DNA of 24,266 nucleotides from DASSKO01 sp035690425 (GTDB taxonomy: Bacteria; Actinomycetota; Actinomycetes; Propionibacteriales; Nocardioidaceae), in NCBI GenBank assembly GCA_035690425.1, contig DASSKO010000075.1, positions 1 to 24,266 on the forward strand. Reading direction: 5' to 3'. Under the pieces are notes generated by a model. It saw nothing but the letters and a program-made list of their open reading frames with translations, had not been told where the DNA came from and ran no database searches. The position numbers and the translations under genes were made by a program. Below, piece after piece: positions 1-7,348 of the stretch (position 1 is its first letter; each line of letters begins with the position of its first letter).

Positions 1-312
1 GTCGGCGATCAGCATCCGGGCGCCGTAGGGGCTGGTGCCGATCCGCGCGCCGAGCTCGGCGGCGGCGAACTCGGCCACTGCCGGGGTGCCGGCTCCGCCG
101 AGCTGCCTGGGGCGTTCGGTGCCGGGCAGCACCCGCCCGTGGGCACGGCGTGCGAGGGTCTCGGGGTGGTGCAGGTCGGCGTAGTGCGCGGCGGCGCAGA
201 ACTCGCGGGTCTCCCGCTCCAGCCGCTCGGCGTGCCAGGCCTCGATCGCGTCGAGGGTCTCCTCCACGTCGAGCTCCTCCACCGTGAGCTCATCGACCGG
301 CCTGTCGAACAT
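1..312 (-). CDS. DUF222 (13E12-type) HNH endonuclease, N-terminal part
   Basis: The 104 visible codons run off the left edge, so only the N-terminal part of a DUF222 protein is present; the C-terminal HNH nuclease domain expected in this family lies outside. The visible part is an acidic helical lead (DELTVEELDVEETLDAIEAW), a charged helix, and the family-typical stretch around AVAEFAAAELGARIGTSPYGARML (residues about 78-101). The ATG at 312 is chosen because it lies 7 nt after a good -10 box and inside a perfect LexA box, an arrangement fitting a leaderless, SOS-controlled start. DUF222/13E12 genes are multicopy in Nocardioides and mycobacteria and are known LexA targets in mycobacteria; their cellular role is unclear. 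Family assignment is by pattern recognition, as the HNH motif cannot be checked here. Confidence 0.8.
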   Translation of the reverse strand, partial: MFDRPVDELTVEELDVEETLDAIEAWHAERLERETREFCAAAHYADLHHPETLARRAHGRVLPGTERPRQLGGAGTPAVAEFAAAELGARIGTSPYGARMLIAD

Positions 313-320
313 GTGTTCGA
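305..320 (-). promoter_or_regulatory. LexA/SOS box over the DUF222 gene start
   Basis: The 16-bp sequence TCGAACATGTGTTCGA matches the actinobacterial SOS consensus TCGAAC-N4-GTTCGA at every fixed position and is a near-perfect palindrome. It covers the ATG at 312 and abuts the -10 box, so bound LexA would block both promoter opening and transcription start. Match is seen directly; LexA control is inferred from the mycobacterial regulon. Confidence 0.88.
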
Positions 321-348
321 GTCTAACACCACCGACCGACATGCGCAA
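320..348 (-). promoter_or_regulatory. Leaderless sigma-70-type promoter of the DUF222 gene
   Basis: Read on the minus strand: TTGCGC (343-348) as -35, a 17-nt spacer, TAGACT (320-325) as -10, then 7 nt to the ATG at 312. Transcription would start at or next to the A of the start codon, giving a leaderless mRNA. The last base of the -10 is also the edge of the LexA box. Confidence 0.65.
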
Positions 349-424
349 CGCGCGGGATTCGCATCAGCGACGCAATCGCCACTGGCGCGCGTCGCCGTCA
401 CGAGGCCCGCGCACAGCGGAACGT

Positions 425-919
425 TCACAGTCGAAGCAGCACCGTGAACGCCGAAGGCAGTTCGGCTCGCAGCCGCTCAGCGAGGATGTGGGCTTCGGCA
501 TCAAGCCGATTCGGATGCGCTTGGTCCGGCATTCCAGGGAGATGGCGGCTGCCAGTGCCTGCGGCGTTCCACTCTGTGCCCCAGGTGGCGATGTCAGCGA
601 CGAGTTCCGGACTCAAACCGAGGACCTGGTGCAACCAGGCCGGGTCCTCCGGTAACAGCCCTTCTTCATCCCAGACAGGCACGGTGACGGAGTCATCGGG
701 CATGAACGTGATCGTGGTTCCACTGACTTCATAGGACTCGTCTTCCTGGTCGTCCGCAGGCACATCGACCGACCAGTAGGCGCCGTGCGGGTAGTCACCG
801 AAGTGCCGCAGCGGTGCATCTGCGTCCTCCATGGCTTCAGTGAAGCACCAGATCGGGTCCTTCGTTTCGGAGGCGCCCGAGGTCGCCCTTATGGCCGCGG
901 TCGAGCAGCCGCCTGTCAC
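425..919 (-). CDS. Hypothetical acidic protein, 164 aa
   Basis: I do not recognise the function. The GTG at 919 is chosen because a strong GGAGG ribosome-binding site sits 7 nt upstream; an internal ATG at 832 has no such site. The protein has no signal peptide or membrane segment. It is rich in Asp, Glu and Trp, with a central beta-like part (SYEVSGTTITFMPDDSVTVP), then a helical part with the string LLPEDPAWLHQVLGLSPELV and WGTEWN, and a C-terminal LAERLRAEL helix. Proteins with a similar 'WL..LGLS..L..D...WG..WN' arrangement occur as scattered unknowns in actinobacteria. The gene looks lower in GC than the flanking housekeeping genes, with mixed third positions, suggesting recent acquisition. 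It is divergent from rarA, with 40 nt between the two starts, and lies 112 nt upstream of the DUF222 start on the same strand. Confidence 0.65.
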   Translation of the reverse strand: MTGGCSTAAIRATSGASETKDPIWCFTEAMEDADAPLRHFGDYPHGAYWSVDVPADDQEDESYEVSGTTITFMPDDSVTVPVWDEEGLLPEDPAWLHQVLGLSPELVADIATWGTEWNAAGTGSRHLPGMPDQAHPNRLDAEAHILAERLRAELPSAFTVLLRL

Positions 920-947
920 GTCCGTACCTCCGGATCGCTTGGACAGA

Positions 948-953
948 TAGGCT
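948..953 (+). promoter_or_regulatory. Probable -10 box of a leaderless rarA transcript
   Basis: TAGGCT fits the actinobacterial TAnnnT -10 pattern and ends 6 nt before the GTG at 960. There is no ribosome-binding site in front of the GTG, which favours a leaderless start. No convincing -35 is visible. Confidence 0.45.
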
Positions 954-959
954 CGTGCG

Positions 960-2324
960 GTGGAGTCCGACGGCTTGTTCGACGTACCCGCGCGCCCGGA
1001 GGAGTCTCGTGGCAGCGGAAGCCTGAGCGACTCCACCCACGCCTCGGCGCCGCTGCCGGTGCGGATGCGTCCGCGCACCCTCGATGAGCTCGTCGGTCAG
1101 CAGCATCTGCTGGAGCCCGGTTCGCCGCTGCGCCGGCTGATCGAGGGTGACCAGCCGATGTCGCTCCTGCTGTGGGGACCACCGGGCACCGGGAAGACCA
1201 CGATCGCTTCGATCGTGTCGGGCCAGACCAACCGCCGCTTCGTAGAAGTCTCCGCGGTCGCAGCGGGCGTCAAGGAGGTGCGGGCAGCCATCGACGAGGC
1301 CCGGCGGTCGCTCGCTCGGGGCGGCACCGAGACGGTCCTGTTCGTCGACGAGGTGCACCGGTTCTCCAAGGCCCAGCAAGACGCATTGCTCCCCGGCGTC
1401 GAGAACCGCTGGGTCACGCTGGTCGCCGCGACGACCGAGAACCCGTTCTTCTCGGTCATCTCGCCACTGCTGTCGCGCTCGCTGCTGCTGACGCTCGAGC
1501 CGCTGACCGACGACGACGTGCGAGACGTGGTACGCCGAGCAGTCACCGACAAGCGCGGACTGGCCGGCGCGACCGGCGTCGACCAGGATGCTCTCGACCA
1601 TCTGGTGCGCCTCGCCGGGGGAGATGCGCGACGCGCGCTGACCTACCTGGAGGCGTCCGCCGGTGCCGCGCAGGCCAAAGGTCTCGACAGCGTCGACGTC
1701 GACACGGCCGAGACCGCCGTAGATCGTGCGGCGGTCCGCTACGACCGCGCGGGCGACCAGCACTACGACGTGATCAGCGCCTTCATCAAGTCGATCCGGG
1801 GCTCCGACGCAGACGCGGCGTTGCACTACCTGGCCCGGATGATCGAGGCCGGGGAGGACCCACGGTTCATCGCGCGACGGCTGATCATCGCGGCCAGTGA
1901 GGACATCGGCCTGGCCGACCCCACCGCGCTGCCGACCGCGGTCGCCGCTGCGCAGGCGGTGCAGCTGGTCGGGTTGCCCGAGGCTCGGCTCAACCTGGCG
2001 CAGGCGGTGATCGCGCTGGCGCTGGCACCGAAGTCCAACGCGGTGATCACGGCGATCAACGAGGCGTCGTCCGACGTACGCGGCGGGAAGATCGGCCCGG
2101 TGCCCTCGCACCTGCGTGACGCCCACTACGCGGGGTCGAAGAAGCTCGGGCATGGCAAGGGATACCTCTACGCCCACGACGAGCCGTTCGGGATCGCGGC
2201 ACAGCAGTACGCGCCGGACGTGGTTGCCGACGCGCGCTACTACCGGCCCACCGAGCTCGGCGCCGAGGCAGGCATCAAGGAACGCCTGGCCAGGATCACC
2301 AACATCCTGCGCCGGAAGGGCTGA
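960..2324 (+). CDS. rarA: Replication-associated recombination protein A (RarA/MgsA AAA+ ATPase)
   Basis: A 454-aa AAA+ ATPase of the clamp-loader clade, acting at stalled or gapped replication forks in the cytoplasm. The N-terminal string RMRPRTLDELVGQQHLL is the classic RarA opening. Walker A GPPGTGKTT lies near residues 72-80, Walker B LFVDEVHRF near 126-135, the sensor-1 motif ATTENP follows, and the C-terminal tetramerisation region contains LIIAASEDIGLADP, APKSNAV and the HLRDAHY / GKGYLYAHDEP signature near the end. Length is normal for the family. The GTG start gives MESDGLFDVP, a common N-terminus for actinobacterial RarA. It opens the plus-strand run, with an unknown membrane-anchored protein 24 nt downstream. 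Confidence 0.96.
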   Translation: MESDGLFDVPARPEESRGSGSLSDSTHASAPLPVRMRPRTLDELVGQQHLLEPGSPLRRLIEGDQPMSLLLWGPPGTGKTTIASIVSGQTNRRFVEVSAVAAGVKEVRAAIDEARRSLARGGTETVLFVDEVHRFSKAQQDALLPGVENRWVTLVAATTENPFFSVISPLLSRSLLLTLEPLTDDDVRDVVRRAVTDKRGLAGATGVDQDALDHLVRLAGGDARRALTYLEASAGAAQAKGLDSVDVDTAETAVDRAAVRYDRAGDQHYDVISAFIKSIRGSDADAALHYLARMIEAGEDPRFIARRLIIAASEDIGLADPTALPTAVAAAQAVQLVGLPEARLNLAQAVIALALAPKSNAVITAINEASSDVRGGKIGPVPSHLRDAHYAGSKKLGHGKGYLYAHDEPFGIAAQQYAPDVVADARYYRPTELGAEAGIKERLARITNILRRKG

Positions 2325-2334
2325 GCCAGCGCGG

Positions 2335-2340
2335 TAGGGT
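2335..2340 (+). promoter_or_regulatory. Probable -10 box before the gene at 2349
   Basis: TAGGGT lies 8 nt before the ATG at 2349. The intervening GGAGG ends only 2 nt before the ATG, too close for an ordinary Shine-Dalgarno, so a near-leaderless start is more likely. The same TAGGGT-short gap-start pattern recurs at 8326 and 11920. Confidence 0.45.
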
Positions 2341-2348
2341 CGGAGGTC

Positions 2349-2792
2349 ATGGACCCCCTGCTGATCGTGCTGGTGGTCGCCTGCGTGCTGCTGGCCATGG
2401 CGACCGGCGCACTTGCTGCCGCGCTGCTGACGCTGCGCGGCCAGGCCACCGAGCGGCAGGCGGCAGCGGACGCCCAGATCACGACGTTGCAGGAGCAGGT
2501 CACAGCGCTCACGGCACGGCAGGCCGACCTGGAGCAGGAGCGCGGCCCGGACCGCGCCGACCCTCCAGCCGACTACGTGATCACCTTCGACCGCGACGAG
2601 CCGGTCGAGGTGTCCACCAGCCGGGTGGTCAATGCAACGCTCGGCGAGCCACTGATCAAGGCGGCGGCGCTGGGACACGGCGTACGCCGGGCGCTCGACG
2701 AGGACAGTCGCTCGCAGCTGGTCAGGCAGGTACGACGTGAGTACCGGCGTCGGCGCAAGGCTACCCGGGCAGCAGCGAGGCGAGCACGATGA
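2349..2792 (+). CDS. Membrane-anchored coiled-coil protein of unknown function
   Basis: A 147-aa protein with one N-terminal transmembrane helix (residues about 4-29, LLIVLVVACVLLAMATGALAAALL), a helical coiled-coil-like segment (about 33-65, rich in Ala, Gln, Glu and heptad Leu/Val), a short globular region beginning YVITFDRDEP (about 76), and a very basic C-terminus (RREYRRRRKATRAAARRAR). It sits where many actinobacteria carry a DUF948-type membrane protein between rarA and alaS, but no clear DUF948 signature is visible, so only topology is claimed. Its stop overlaps the next start as ATGA, implying coupled translation. The basic tail could bind nucleic acid or acidic lipid; that is speculation. 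Confidence 0.8.
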   Translation: MDPLLIVLVVACVLLAMATGALAAALLTLRGQATERQAAADAQITTLQEQVTALTARQADLEQERGPDRADPPADYVITFDRDEPVEVSTSRVVNATLGEPLIKAAALGHGVRRALDEDSRSQLVRQVRREYRRRRKATRAAARRAR

Positions 2793-3115
2793 GCAGGATG
2801 TTCTGGTTCACGGTCGGCGCGGGAAGCGGCGTCTACGCGGTGGTCAAGACGCGGCGGGCGGCCGAGAGGTTCACGCCCTCCGGGCTTGCCGACCAGCTGG
2901 CAGCCCTCGGCCACGGCGCGCGGCTGTTCAGTGGCCAGGTGCGCGAGGGCATGGCCGAGCACGAAACCGAGTTGCGGTCCAGGCTCGAGCTGGCCCACGC
3001 TGATCGCCCGGACCAGACGGCTCTCCCCCCGACACCGGAGGGGGCGCCGGACACCAGCTCGCCGGACACCAGCTCGCCGGGGCGCACCGCAGCGAAGAGA
3101 AGGGGCAGCACCTGA
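2789..3115 (+). CDS. DUF6167 family protein
   Basis: A 108-aa protein opening with FWFTVGAGSGVYAVVKTRRAAERFTPSG, which closely resembles the DUF6167 proteins found beside alaS in streptomycetes and relatives. The first 20 or so residues form a short hydrophobic, Gly/Ala-rich helix that may insert in the membrane. A helical stretch ends near residue 70 and is followed by a low-complexity Pro/Ser/Thr tail containing a duplicated PDTSS unit from a 15-bp tandem repeat. Function is unknown. It overlaps the preceding gene by 4 nt and alaS by 1 nt (TGATG), so it is almost certainly co-translated with both. Confidence 0.85.
   Translation: MSRMFWFTVGAGSGVYAVVKTRRAAERFTPSGLADQLAALGHGARLFSGQVREGMAEHETELRSRLELAHADRPDQTALPPTPEGAPDTSSPDTSSPGRTAAKRRGST
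3049..3078 (+). repeat. 15-bp perfect tandem duplication
   Basis: GGACACCAGCTCGCC occurs twice head to tail (3049-3063 and 3064-3078), in frame, duplicating five residues in the disordered tail of the DUF6167 protein. It looks like replication slippage. Confidence 0.9.
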
Positions 3116-5802
3116 TGCAGACCGCCGAGATCCGGCGCCGGTTCTTGCAGCACTTCGAGAACAGCGGGCACACGGTCGTGCCGTCGGCACCGCTGCTGTT
3201 CGACGACCCCAACCTGCTGTTCGTCAACGCGGGCATGGTGCCGTTCGTGCCGTACTTCATCGGTCAGCAGACGCCTCCCTTCGAGCGCGCGGCGAGCGTG
3301 CAGAAGTGCGTGCGCACCCTCGACATCGAGGAGGTCGGCAAGACCACGCGGCACGGCACGTTCTTCCAGATGAACGGCAACTTCTCCTTCGGTGACTACT
3401 TCAAGGAGGGGGCGATCCAGCACGCGTGGGAGCTGATCACCACCCCTCAGCAGCGTGGTGGGCTTGGCATCGACGGCGATCGGATCTGGGCCACCGTCTA
3501 CCACGAGGACGAGGAGTCGATCGACCTGTGGAAGAAGGTCGCCGGCCTTCCCGACGAGCGCATCCAGCGCCGTGGTCGCAAGGACAACTACTGGCACATG
3601 GGCATCCCCGGCCCCGGCGGCCCGTGCAGCGAGATCTACGTCGACCGCGGCCCCCAGCACGGCCCCGACGGCGGTCCGGTGGTCGACGAGGAGCGGTTCT
3701 TGGAGATCTGGAACCTCGTGTTCATGCAGTACCAGCTCTCCGAGGTCCGGGCGAAGGATGACTTCGACATCGCCGGCGAGCTGCCGCAGCAGAACATCGA
3801 CACCGGCATGGGGCTGGAACGGGTCGCCTACCTGCTGCAGGGCAAGCAGAACCTCTACGAGATCGACGAGGTGTTCCCCGTCATCGAGACCGCCGAGGTC
3901 CTCACCGGCCGCCGCTACGGCGCCGGGGGTGCCTCGGGCCATATCGACGACGTGCGGTTCCGCGTCGTCGCCGACCACGTGCGCAGCGCGATGATGCTGA
4001 TCGGCGACGGCGTCACCCCCGGCAACGAGGGGCGCGGCTACGTGCTGCGGCGGCTGCTGCGCCGCGCGGTGCGCTCGATGCGCCTGCTCGGGGTCGACGC
4101 GCCCACGCTGCCGGACCTGCTGCCGGTCAGCAGAGACAAGATGAAGCTGTCCTATCCCGAGATCGAGCAGCAGTGGGGCCGGATCAGCGAGGTGGCCTAC
4201 GCCGAGGAGGAGGCCTTCCGGCAGACGCTCAGGACCGGCACCCAGATCTTCGACGTCGCGGTCACCGACACCAAGGGTGCCGGACAGCAGCAGCTGTCGG
4301 GCGCGAGTGCCTTCCAGCTCCACGACACCTTCGGCTTCCCCATCGACCTGACCCTCGAAATGGCCTCCGAGCAGGGTCTCGCGGTCGACGAGGCCGAGTT
4401 CCGCCGGCTGATGACCGAGCAGCGCGACCGGGCGAAGGCCGACGCGCGCGCGAAGAAGGGGCAGCACGCCGACGCGAGCGCCTACCGCGAGGTCGCCGAC
4501 CTGCTCGGCACGCCGGTGAGGTTCACCGGCTACGACGAGGTCGTGTCCGAGGGTCTGGTGCGCGGGATCGTCTCCGGCGGCGAGACCGTGGCAGCTGCCG
4601 GCCAGGGCGAGGAGGTCGAGTTGGTGCTCGACCGCACCCCGTTCTACGCCGAGGGCGGCGGTCAGCTCGCCGACCAGGGTGTGATCACGCTCGGGGGTGG
4701 TGCCCGGGTCGAGGTCCTCGACGTGCAGTCACCGATCACCGGGCTGATCGTGCACCGGGTGCGGGTGGTCTCCGGTGAGGTGACGCTGGGCGACGGCGCC
4801 GAGGCCCTGGTCGATGTGGAGCGCCGACGCTCGATCAGCCGGTCGCACACCGCGACTCACATGGTGCACAAGGCCTTCCGCGAGGCGCTGGGCGAGACCG
4901 CGACGCAGGCAGGCTCGGAGAACGCGCCAGGGCGTTTCCGGTTCGACTTCTCCGCCACCGGTGCGGTGCCGGACTCGGTGCTGGCTGACGTCGAGGCCCA
5001 GGTCAACGACCTGGTCGTCGACGACCTCGGCGTGCATGCCGAGATCATGACCCAGGACGAAGCGCGCCGCTCTGGCGCGATGGCGTTGTTCGGCGAGAAG
5101 TACGGCGACGAGGTGCGGGTGGTCTCGGTCGGCGACTGGGCCCGGGAGCTGTGCGGAGGCACCCACACCGAGCGCTCCGGCCAGCTCGGAGTGGTCAAGC
5201 TGCTGGGCGAATCCTCCATCGGCTCCGGGGTACGCCGGGTCGAGGCGCTGGTCGGCTCCGACGCCTACCGCTTCCTGGCCCGCGAGCACGTCCTGGTCAA
5301 GCAGCTCTCGGAGGCGCTGAAGGTGCGCTCCGAGGAGCTACCCGAGCGCGTCGACGACATCGTCGAGCGGCTGCGCGGCGCCGAGAAGGAGATCGAGCGG
5401 ATCCGCGTGCAGCAGTTGCTCTCCGCCGGCGCGGAGCTCGCACACAGTGCGAAGGACGTCTTCGGGGTGTCGTTCGTCGGTTATCGCGCCGACGGCGCAG
5501 GCGGTGGCGACGTGCGCAAGCTGGCTCTCGACGTGCGCGGTCGGCTTCCCGTCGGCCGACCCAGCGTCGTCGCCGTCGTCGGCACGGCCGGCGGCAAGCC
5601 GGCGGTCGTCGTGGCGGTCAACGACGCGGCCCGTGAGTGGCGGCTGTCGGCCAGCGACCTGGTCAAGGTCTCCGCGCCGGTGCTCGGGGGCAGCGGTGGC
5701 GGCAAGGACGACGTGGCACAGGGTGGTGGCACCGACGTGTCGAAGGCCGACGCCGCGATCACGGCGATCGAGCACGCCGTGGGAGAGCGGGTCACGGCAT
5801 AG
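3115..5802 (+). CDS. alaS: Alanine--tRNA ligase
   Basis: An 895-aa class II alanyl-tRNA synthetase, which charges tRNA-Ala and edits Ser/Gly mischarging. The catalytic domain is at the N-terminus (IRRRFLQHFENSGH, NAGMVPFVPYF, RHGTFFQMNGNFSFGDYFK), followed by the helical tRNA-recognition region (GRGYVLRRLLRRAVR). The editing domain shows the zinc/active-site motif HTATH (His578 and His582) with Cys680 and His684 in CGGTH. The C-terminal C-Ala domain contains a Gly-rich GGSGGGKDDVAQGGG string. Length and domain order are normal. The ATG overlaps the stop of the DUF6167 gene by 1 nt, and its own stop overlaps the ruvX GTG by 1 nt, so no tRNA-type leader such as a T-box can exist between these genes. 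Confidence 0.98.
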   Translation: MQTAEIRRRFLQHFENSGHTVVPSAPLLFDDPNLLFVNAGMVPFVPYFIGQQTPPFERAASVQKCVRTLDIEEVGKTTRHGTFFQMNGNFSFGDYFKEGAIQHAWELITTPQQRGGLGIDGDRIWATVYHEDEESIDLWKKVAGLPDERIQRRGRKDNYWHMGIPGPGGPCSEIYVDRGPQHGPDGGPVVDEERFLEIWNLVFMQYQLSEVRAKDDFDIAGELPQQNIDTGMGLERVAYLLQGKQNLYEIDEVFPVIETAEVLTGRRYGAGGASGHIDDVRFRVVADHVRSAMMLIGDGVTPGNEGRGYVLRRLLRRAVRSMRLLGVDAPTLPDLLPVSRDKMKLSYPEIEQQWGRISEVAYAEEEAFRQTLRTGTQIFDVAVTDTKGAGQQQLSGASAFQLHDTFGFPIDLTLEMASEQGLAVDEAEFRRLMTEQRDRAKADARAKKGQHADASAYREVADLLGTPVRFTGYDEVVSEGLVRGIVSGGETVAAAGQGEEVELVLDRTPFYAEGGGQLADQGVITLGGGARVEVLDVQSPITGLIVHRVRVVSGEVTLGDGAEALVDVERRRSISRSHTATHMVHKAFREALGETATQAGSENAPGRFRFDFSATGAVPDSVLADVEAQVNDLVVDDLGVHAEIMTQDEARRSGAMALFGEKYGDEVRVVSVGDWARELCGGTHTERSGQLGVVKLLGESSIGSGVRRVEALVGSDAYRFLAREHVLVKQLSEALKVRSEELPERVDDIVERLRGAEKEIERIRVQQLLSAGAELAHSAKDVFGVSFVGYRADGAGGGDVRKLALDVRGRLPVGRPSVVAVVGTAGGKPAVVVAVNDAAREWRLSASDLVKVSAPVLGGSGGGKDDVAQGGGTDVSKADAAITAIEHAVGERVTA

Positions 5803-6263
5803 TGCGGGCAGGAGTGAGGCTTGGCGTCGATGTGGGAGATGCCCGCATCGGTGTCGCCGCCAGCGACCCGTCCGGCCTGATCGCCGTACCCGTGGAGACG
5901 GTCCGCAGCGGCGCGGGTGACCTGTCCCGTCTCGCCGCGCTCGCCGGTGAGCACTCCGCCGTCGAGGTCGTGGTCGGGTTGCCGCGGTCGCTGTCCGGTC
6001 GCGAAGGCCCGGCGGCGACGAAGGTGCGCGAGGTCGCCGGTCGGATCGCCCGGCGCGTCGCACCGGTTCCGGTGCGGCTGGTCGACGAGCGGATGACCAC
6101 CGTGACCGCGGAGCAGGTGTTGCGTGACCGGGGGAAGAAGGGCGCGAAACGCCGCGCGGTGGTCGACCAGGCCGCCGCGGTGGTGATCCTTCAGCACGCG
6201 CTGGACAGCGAGCGGGCCACCGGGTCCGCCCCGGGAGAGATCGTCGAGTTGGCAGCAGGATGA
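5802..6263 (+). CDS. ruvX: Putative pre-16S rRNA nuclease / Holliday junction resolvase-like RuvX (YqgF)
   Basis: A 153-aa YqgF-family RNase H-fold protein. The family motifs are GVDVGDARIGVAASD near the start (catalytic Asp region), VVVGLPRSLSGREGPAA in the middle and LVDERMTTVTAEQVL followed by VVDQAAAVVILQHAL near the end, each holding an expected acidic active-site residue. In E. coli the family matures the 5' end of 16S rRNA; the resolvase label is historic. GTG at 5802 is chosen because it forms a TAGTG joint with the alaS stop and begins directly with the conserved domain; an in-frame extension into alaS would be implausible. It overlaps mltG by 4 nt (ATGA). Confidence 0.95.
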   Translation: MRAGVRLGVDVGDARIGVAASDPSGLIAVPVETVRSGAGDLSRLAALAGEHSAVEVVVGLPRSLSGREGPAATKVREVAGRIARRVAPVPVRLVDERMTTVTAEQVLRDRGKKGAKRRAVVDQAAAVVILQHALDSERATGSAPGEIVELAAG

Positions 6264-7348
6264 GGGACAACAGGCCCAGGTCGCACGGCCGCATCAGTGG
6301 CTACCTGGCGGTCATCGTCTCGTTGGCCGTCCTGGTGGGTGCGGGCGGTTTCGCCTACGCCAAGGGACGCGCCTGGCTGGAGGACACCTTCGCGCCGCCG
6401 GCCGACTACGCCGGGCCGGGCGAGGGCAGGGTGCTGATCGAGGTCGAGAGCGGGCAGACCTCGACGCAGATCGCGCAGACCCTCGAGGAGGCCGACGTCG
6501 TCGCCAGCGTGGAGGCCTTCATGGACGAGGCCCGCACGGAGGAGATGGCGGCGCTGATCCAGGCCGGCTTCTACCAGATGCGGCACAAGATGAGCGCCCG
6601 GGCAGCCCTGGACGTCCTGATCGACCACGACAACCTGGTGCAGAACGCCGTCACGATCCCCGAGGGCTTCACCGTCGACCAGACGCTGAAGCGGATCGCG
6701 AAGGAGACCGACATTCCGCTCCGGCGGCTCAAGGCCGCTGCGGATCACCCCGGCAAGCTCGGTCTGCCGGCGTACGCCGAGGGGCACCTCGAAGGCTTCC
6801 TCTTCCCGGCGACGTACCCGCTGCCTCCGGACGCCACCGCTAGGGGCGTGCTGACCACGATGGTCGACCGGTTCGAGCGGGCCGCCGAGGCCAACGACCT
6901 GAAGCAGCGGGCCAAGGCGCTGGGAATCACACCGCTGGAGGCGGTGACGGTCGCCAGCATCGTCGAGGCCGAGGCGCGGCGGGACGAGGACGTCGCGAAG
7001 GTGGCGCGGGTGATCTACAACCGGCTGGAGGAGGGCATGCGGCTGCAGATGGACTCCACCGTGCACTACGCGGTCGGCAAGTCCGGCAATGTCACCACCA
7101 CCGACACCGATCGGGCGATCGACTCGCCCTACAACACCTACCGGGTGCACGGCCTGCCGCCCGCGCCGATCGACTCGCCGGGCGAGCGGGCGTTGTCGGC
7201 GGCGCTGCACCCGGCACCCGGAGACTGGCTGTTCTTCGTCACGGTCAACCTGCGGACCGGTGAGACCAAGTTCGCCGAGACCGGCGAGCAGCACGCCCGC
7301 AACGTCGAGGAGTTCCGCGAGTACTGCCGCAGCAGCGACGCGTGCTGA
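6260..7348 (+). CDS. mltG: Endolytic murein transglycosylase MltG
   Basis: A 362-aa inner-membrane lytic transglycosylase that cleaves nascent glycan strands and sets their length. A basic N-terminus (RDNRPRSHGR) is followed by one transmembrane helix (about 12-34), a LysM-like region and the YceG catalytic domain. Family hallmarks are EGHLEGFLFPATYPLP, ASIVEAEARR with the catalytic glutamate at about Glu236, VIYNRLEEGMRLQMDSTVHYAVG, and SPYNTYRVHGLPPAPIDSPG. The last residues, CRSSDAC, are unusual in containing two cysteines outside the membrane. It is embedded between ruvX and aroE with overlaps at both ends, the usual actinobacterial order. Confidence 0.97.
   Translation: MRDNRPRSHGRISGYLAVIVSLAVLVGAGGFAYAKGRAWLEDTFAPPADYAGPGEGRVLIEVESGQTSTQIAQTLEEADVVASVEAFMDEARTEEMAALIQAGFYQMRHKMSARAALDVLIDHDNLVQNAVTIPEGFTVDQTLKRIAKETDIPLRRLKAAADHPGKLGLPAYAEGHLEGFLFPATYPLPPDATARGVLTTMVDRFERAAEANDLKQRAKALGITPLEAVTVASIVEAEARRDEDVAKVARVIYNRLEEGMRLQMDSTVHYAVGKSGNVTTTDTDRAIDSPYNTYRVHGLPPAPIDSPGERALSAALHPAPGDWLFFVTVNLRTGETKFAETGEQHARNVEEFREYCRSSDAC

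Noticed and set aside
837..2678. 613-codon minus-strand open frame over rarA
   Set aside because: It is antisense to an unambiguous AAA+ gene, has low-complexity Arg/Gly/Val/Asp/His composition and no domain; such shadows are expected in high-GC DNA with few stops.
3049..3078. Short direct repeats as part of a CRISPR array
   Set aside because: Two adjoining 15-bp copies with no spacers, in coding frame; the repeats at 10266, 13077 and 23886 likewise lack spacers.
2980..3114. T-box or other tRNA-sensing leader before alaS
   Set aside because: The upstream gene overlaps alaS by 1 nt and fills the space; no T-box sequence is visible.
2833..4467. 544-codon minus-strand open frame over DUF6167 and alaS
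   Set aside because: Antisense to alaS motifs, with shadow-type composition and no recognisable family.
5637..5801. N-terminal extension of RuvX into alaS
   Set aside because: The added residues are shadow text of alaS, while the GTG at 5802 forms a TAGTG joint and starts directly at the family domain.
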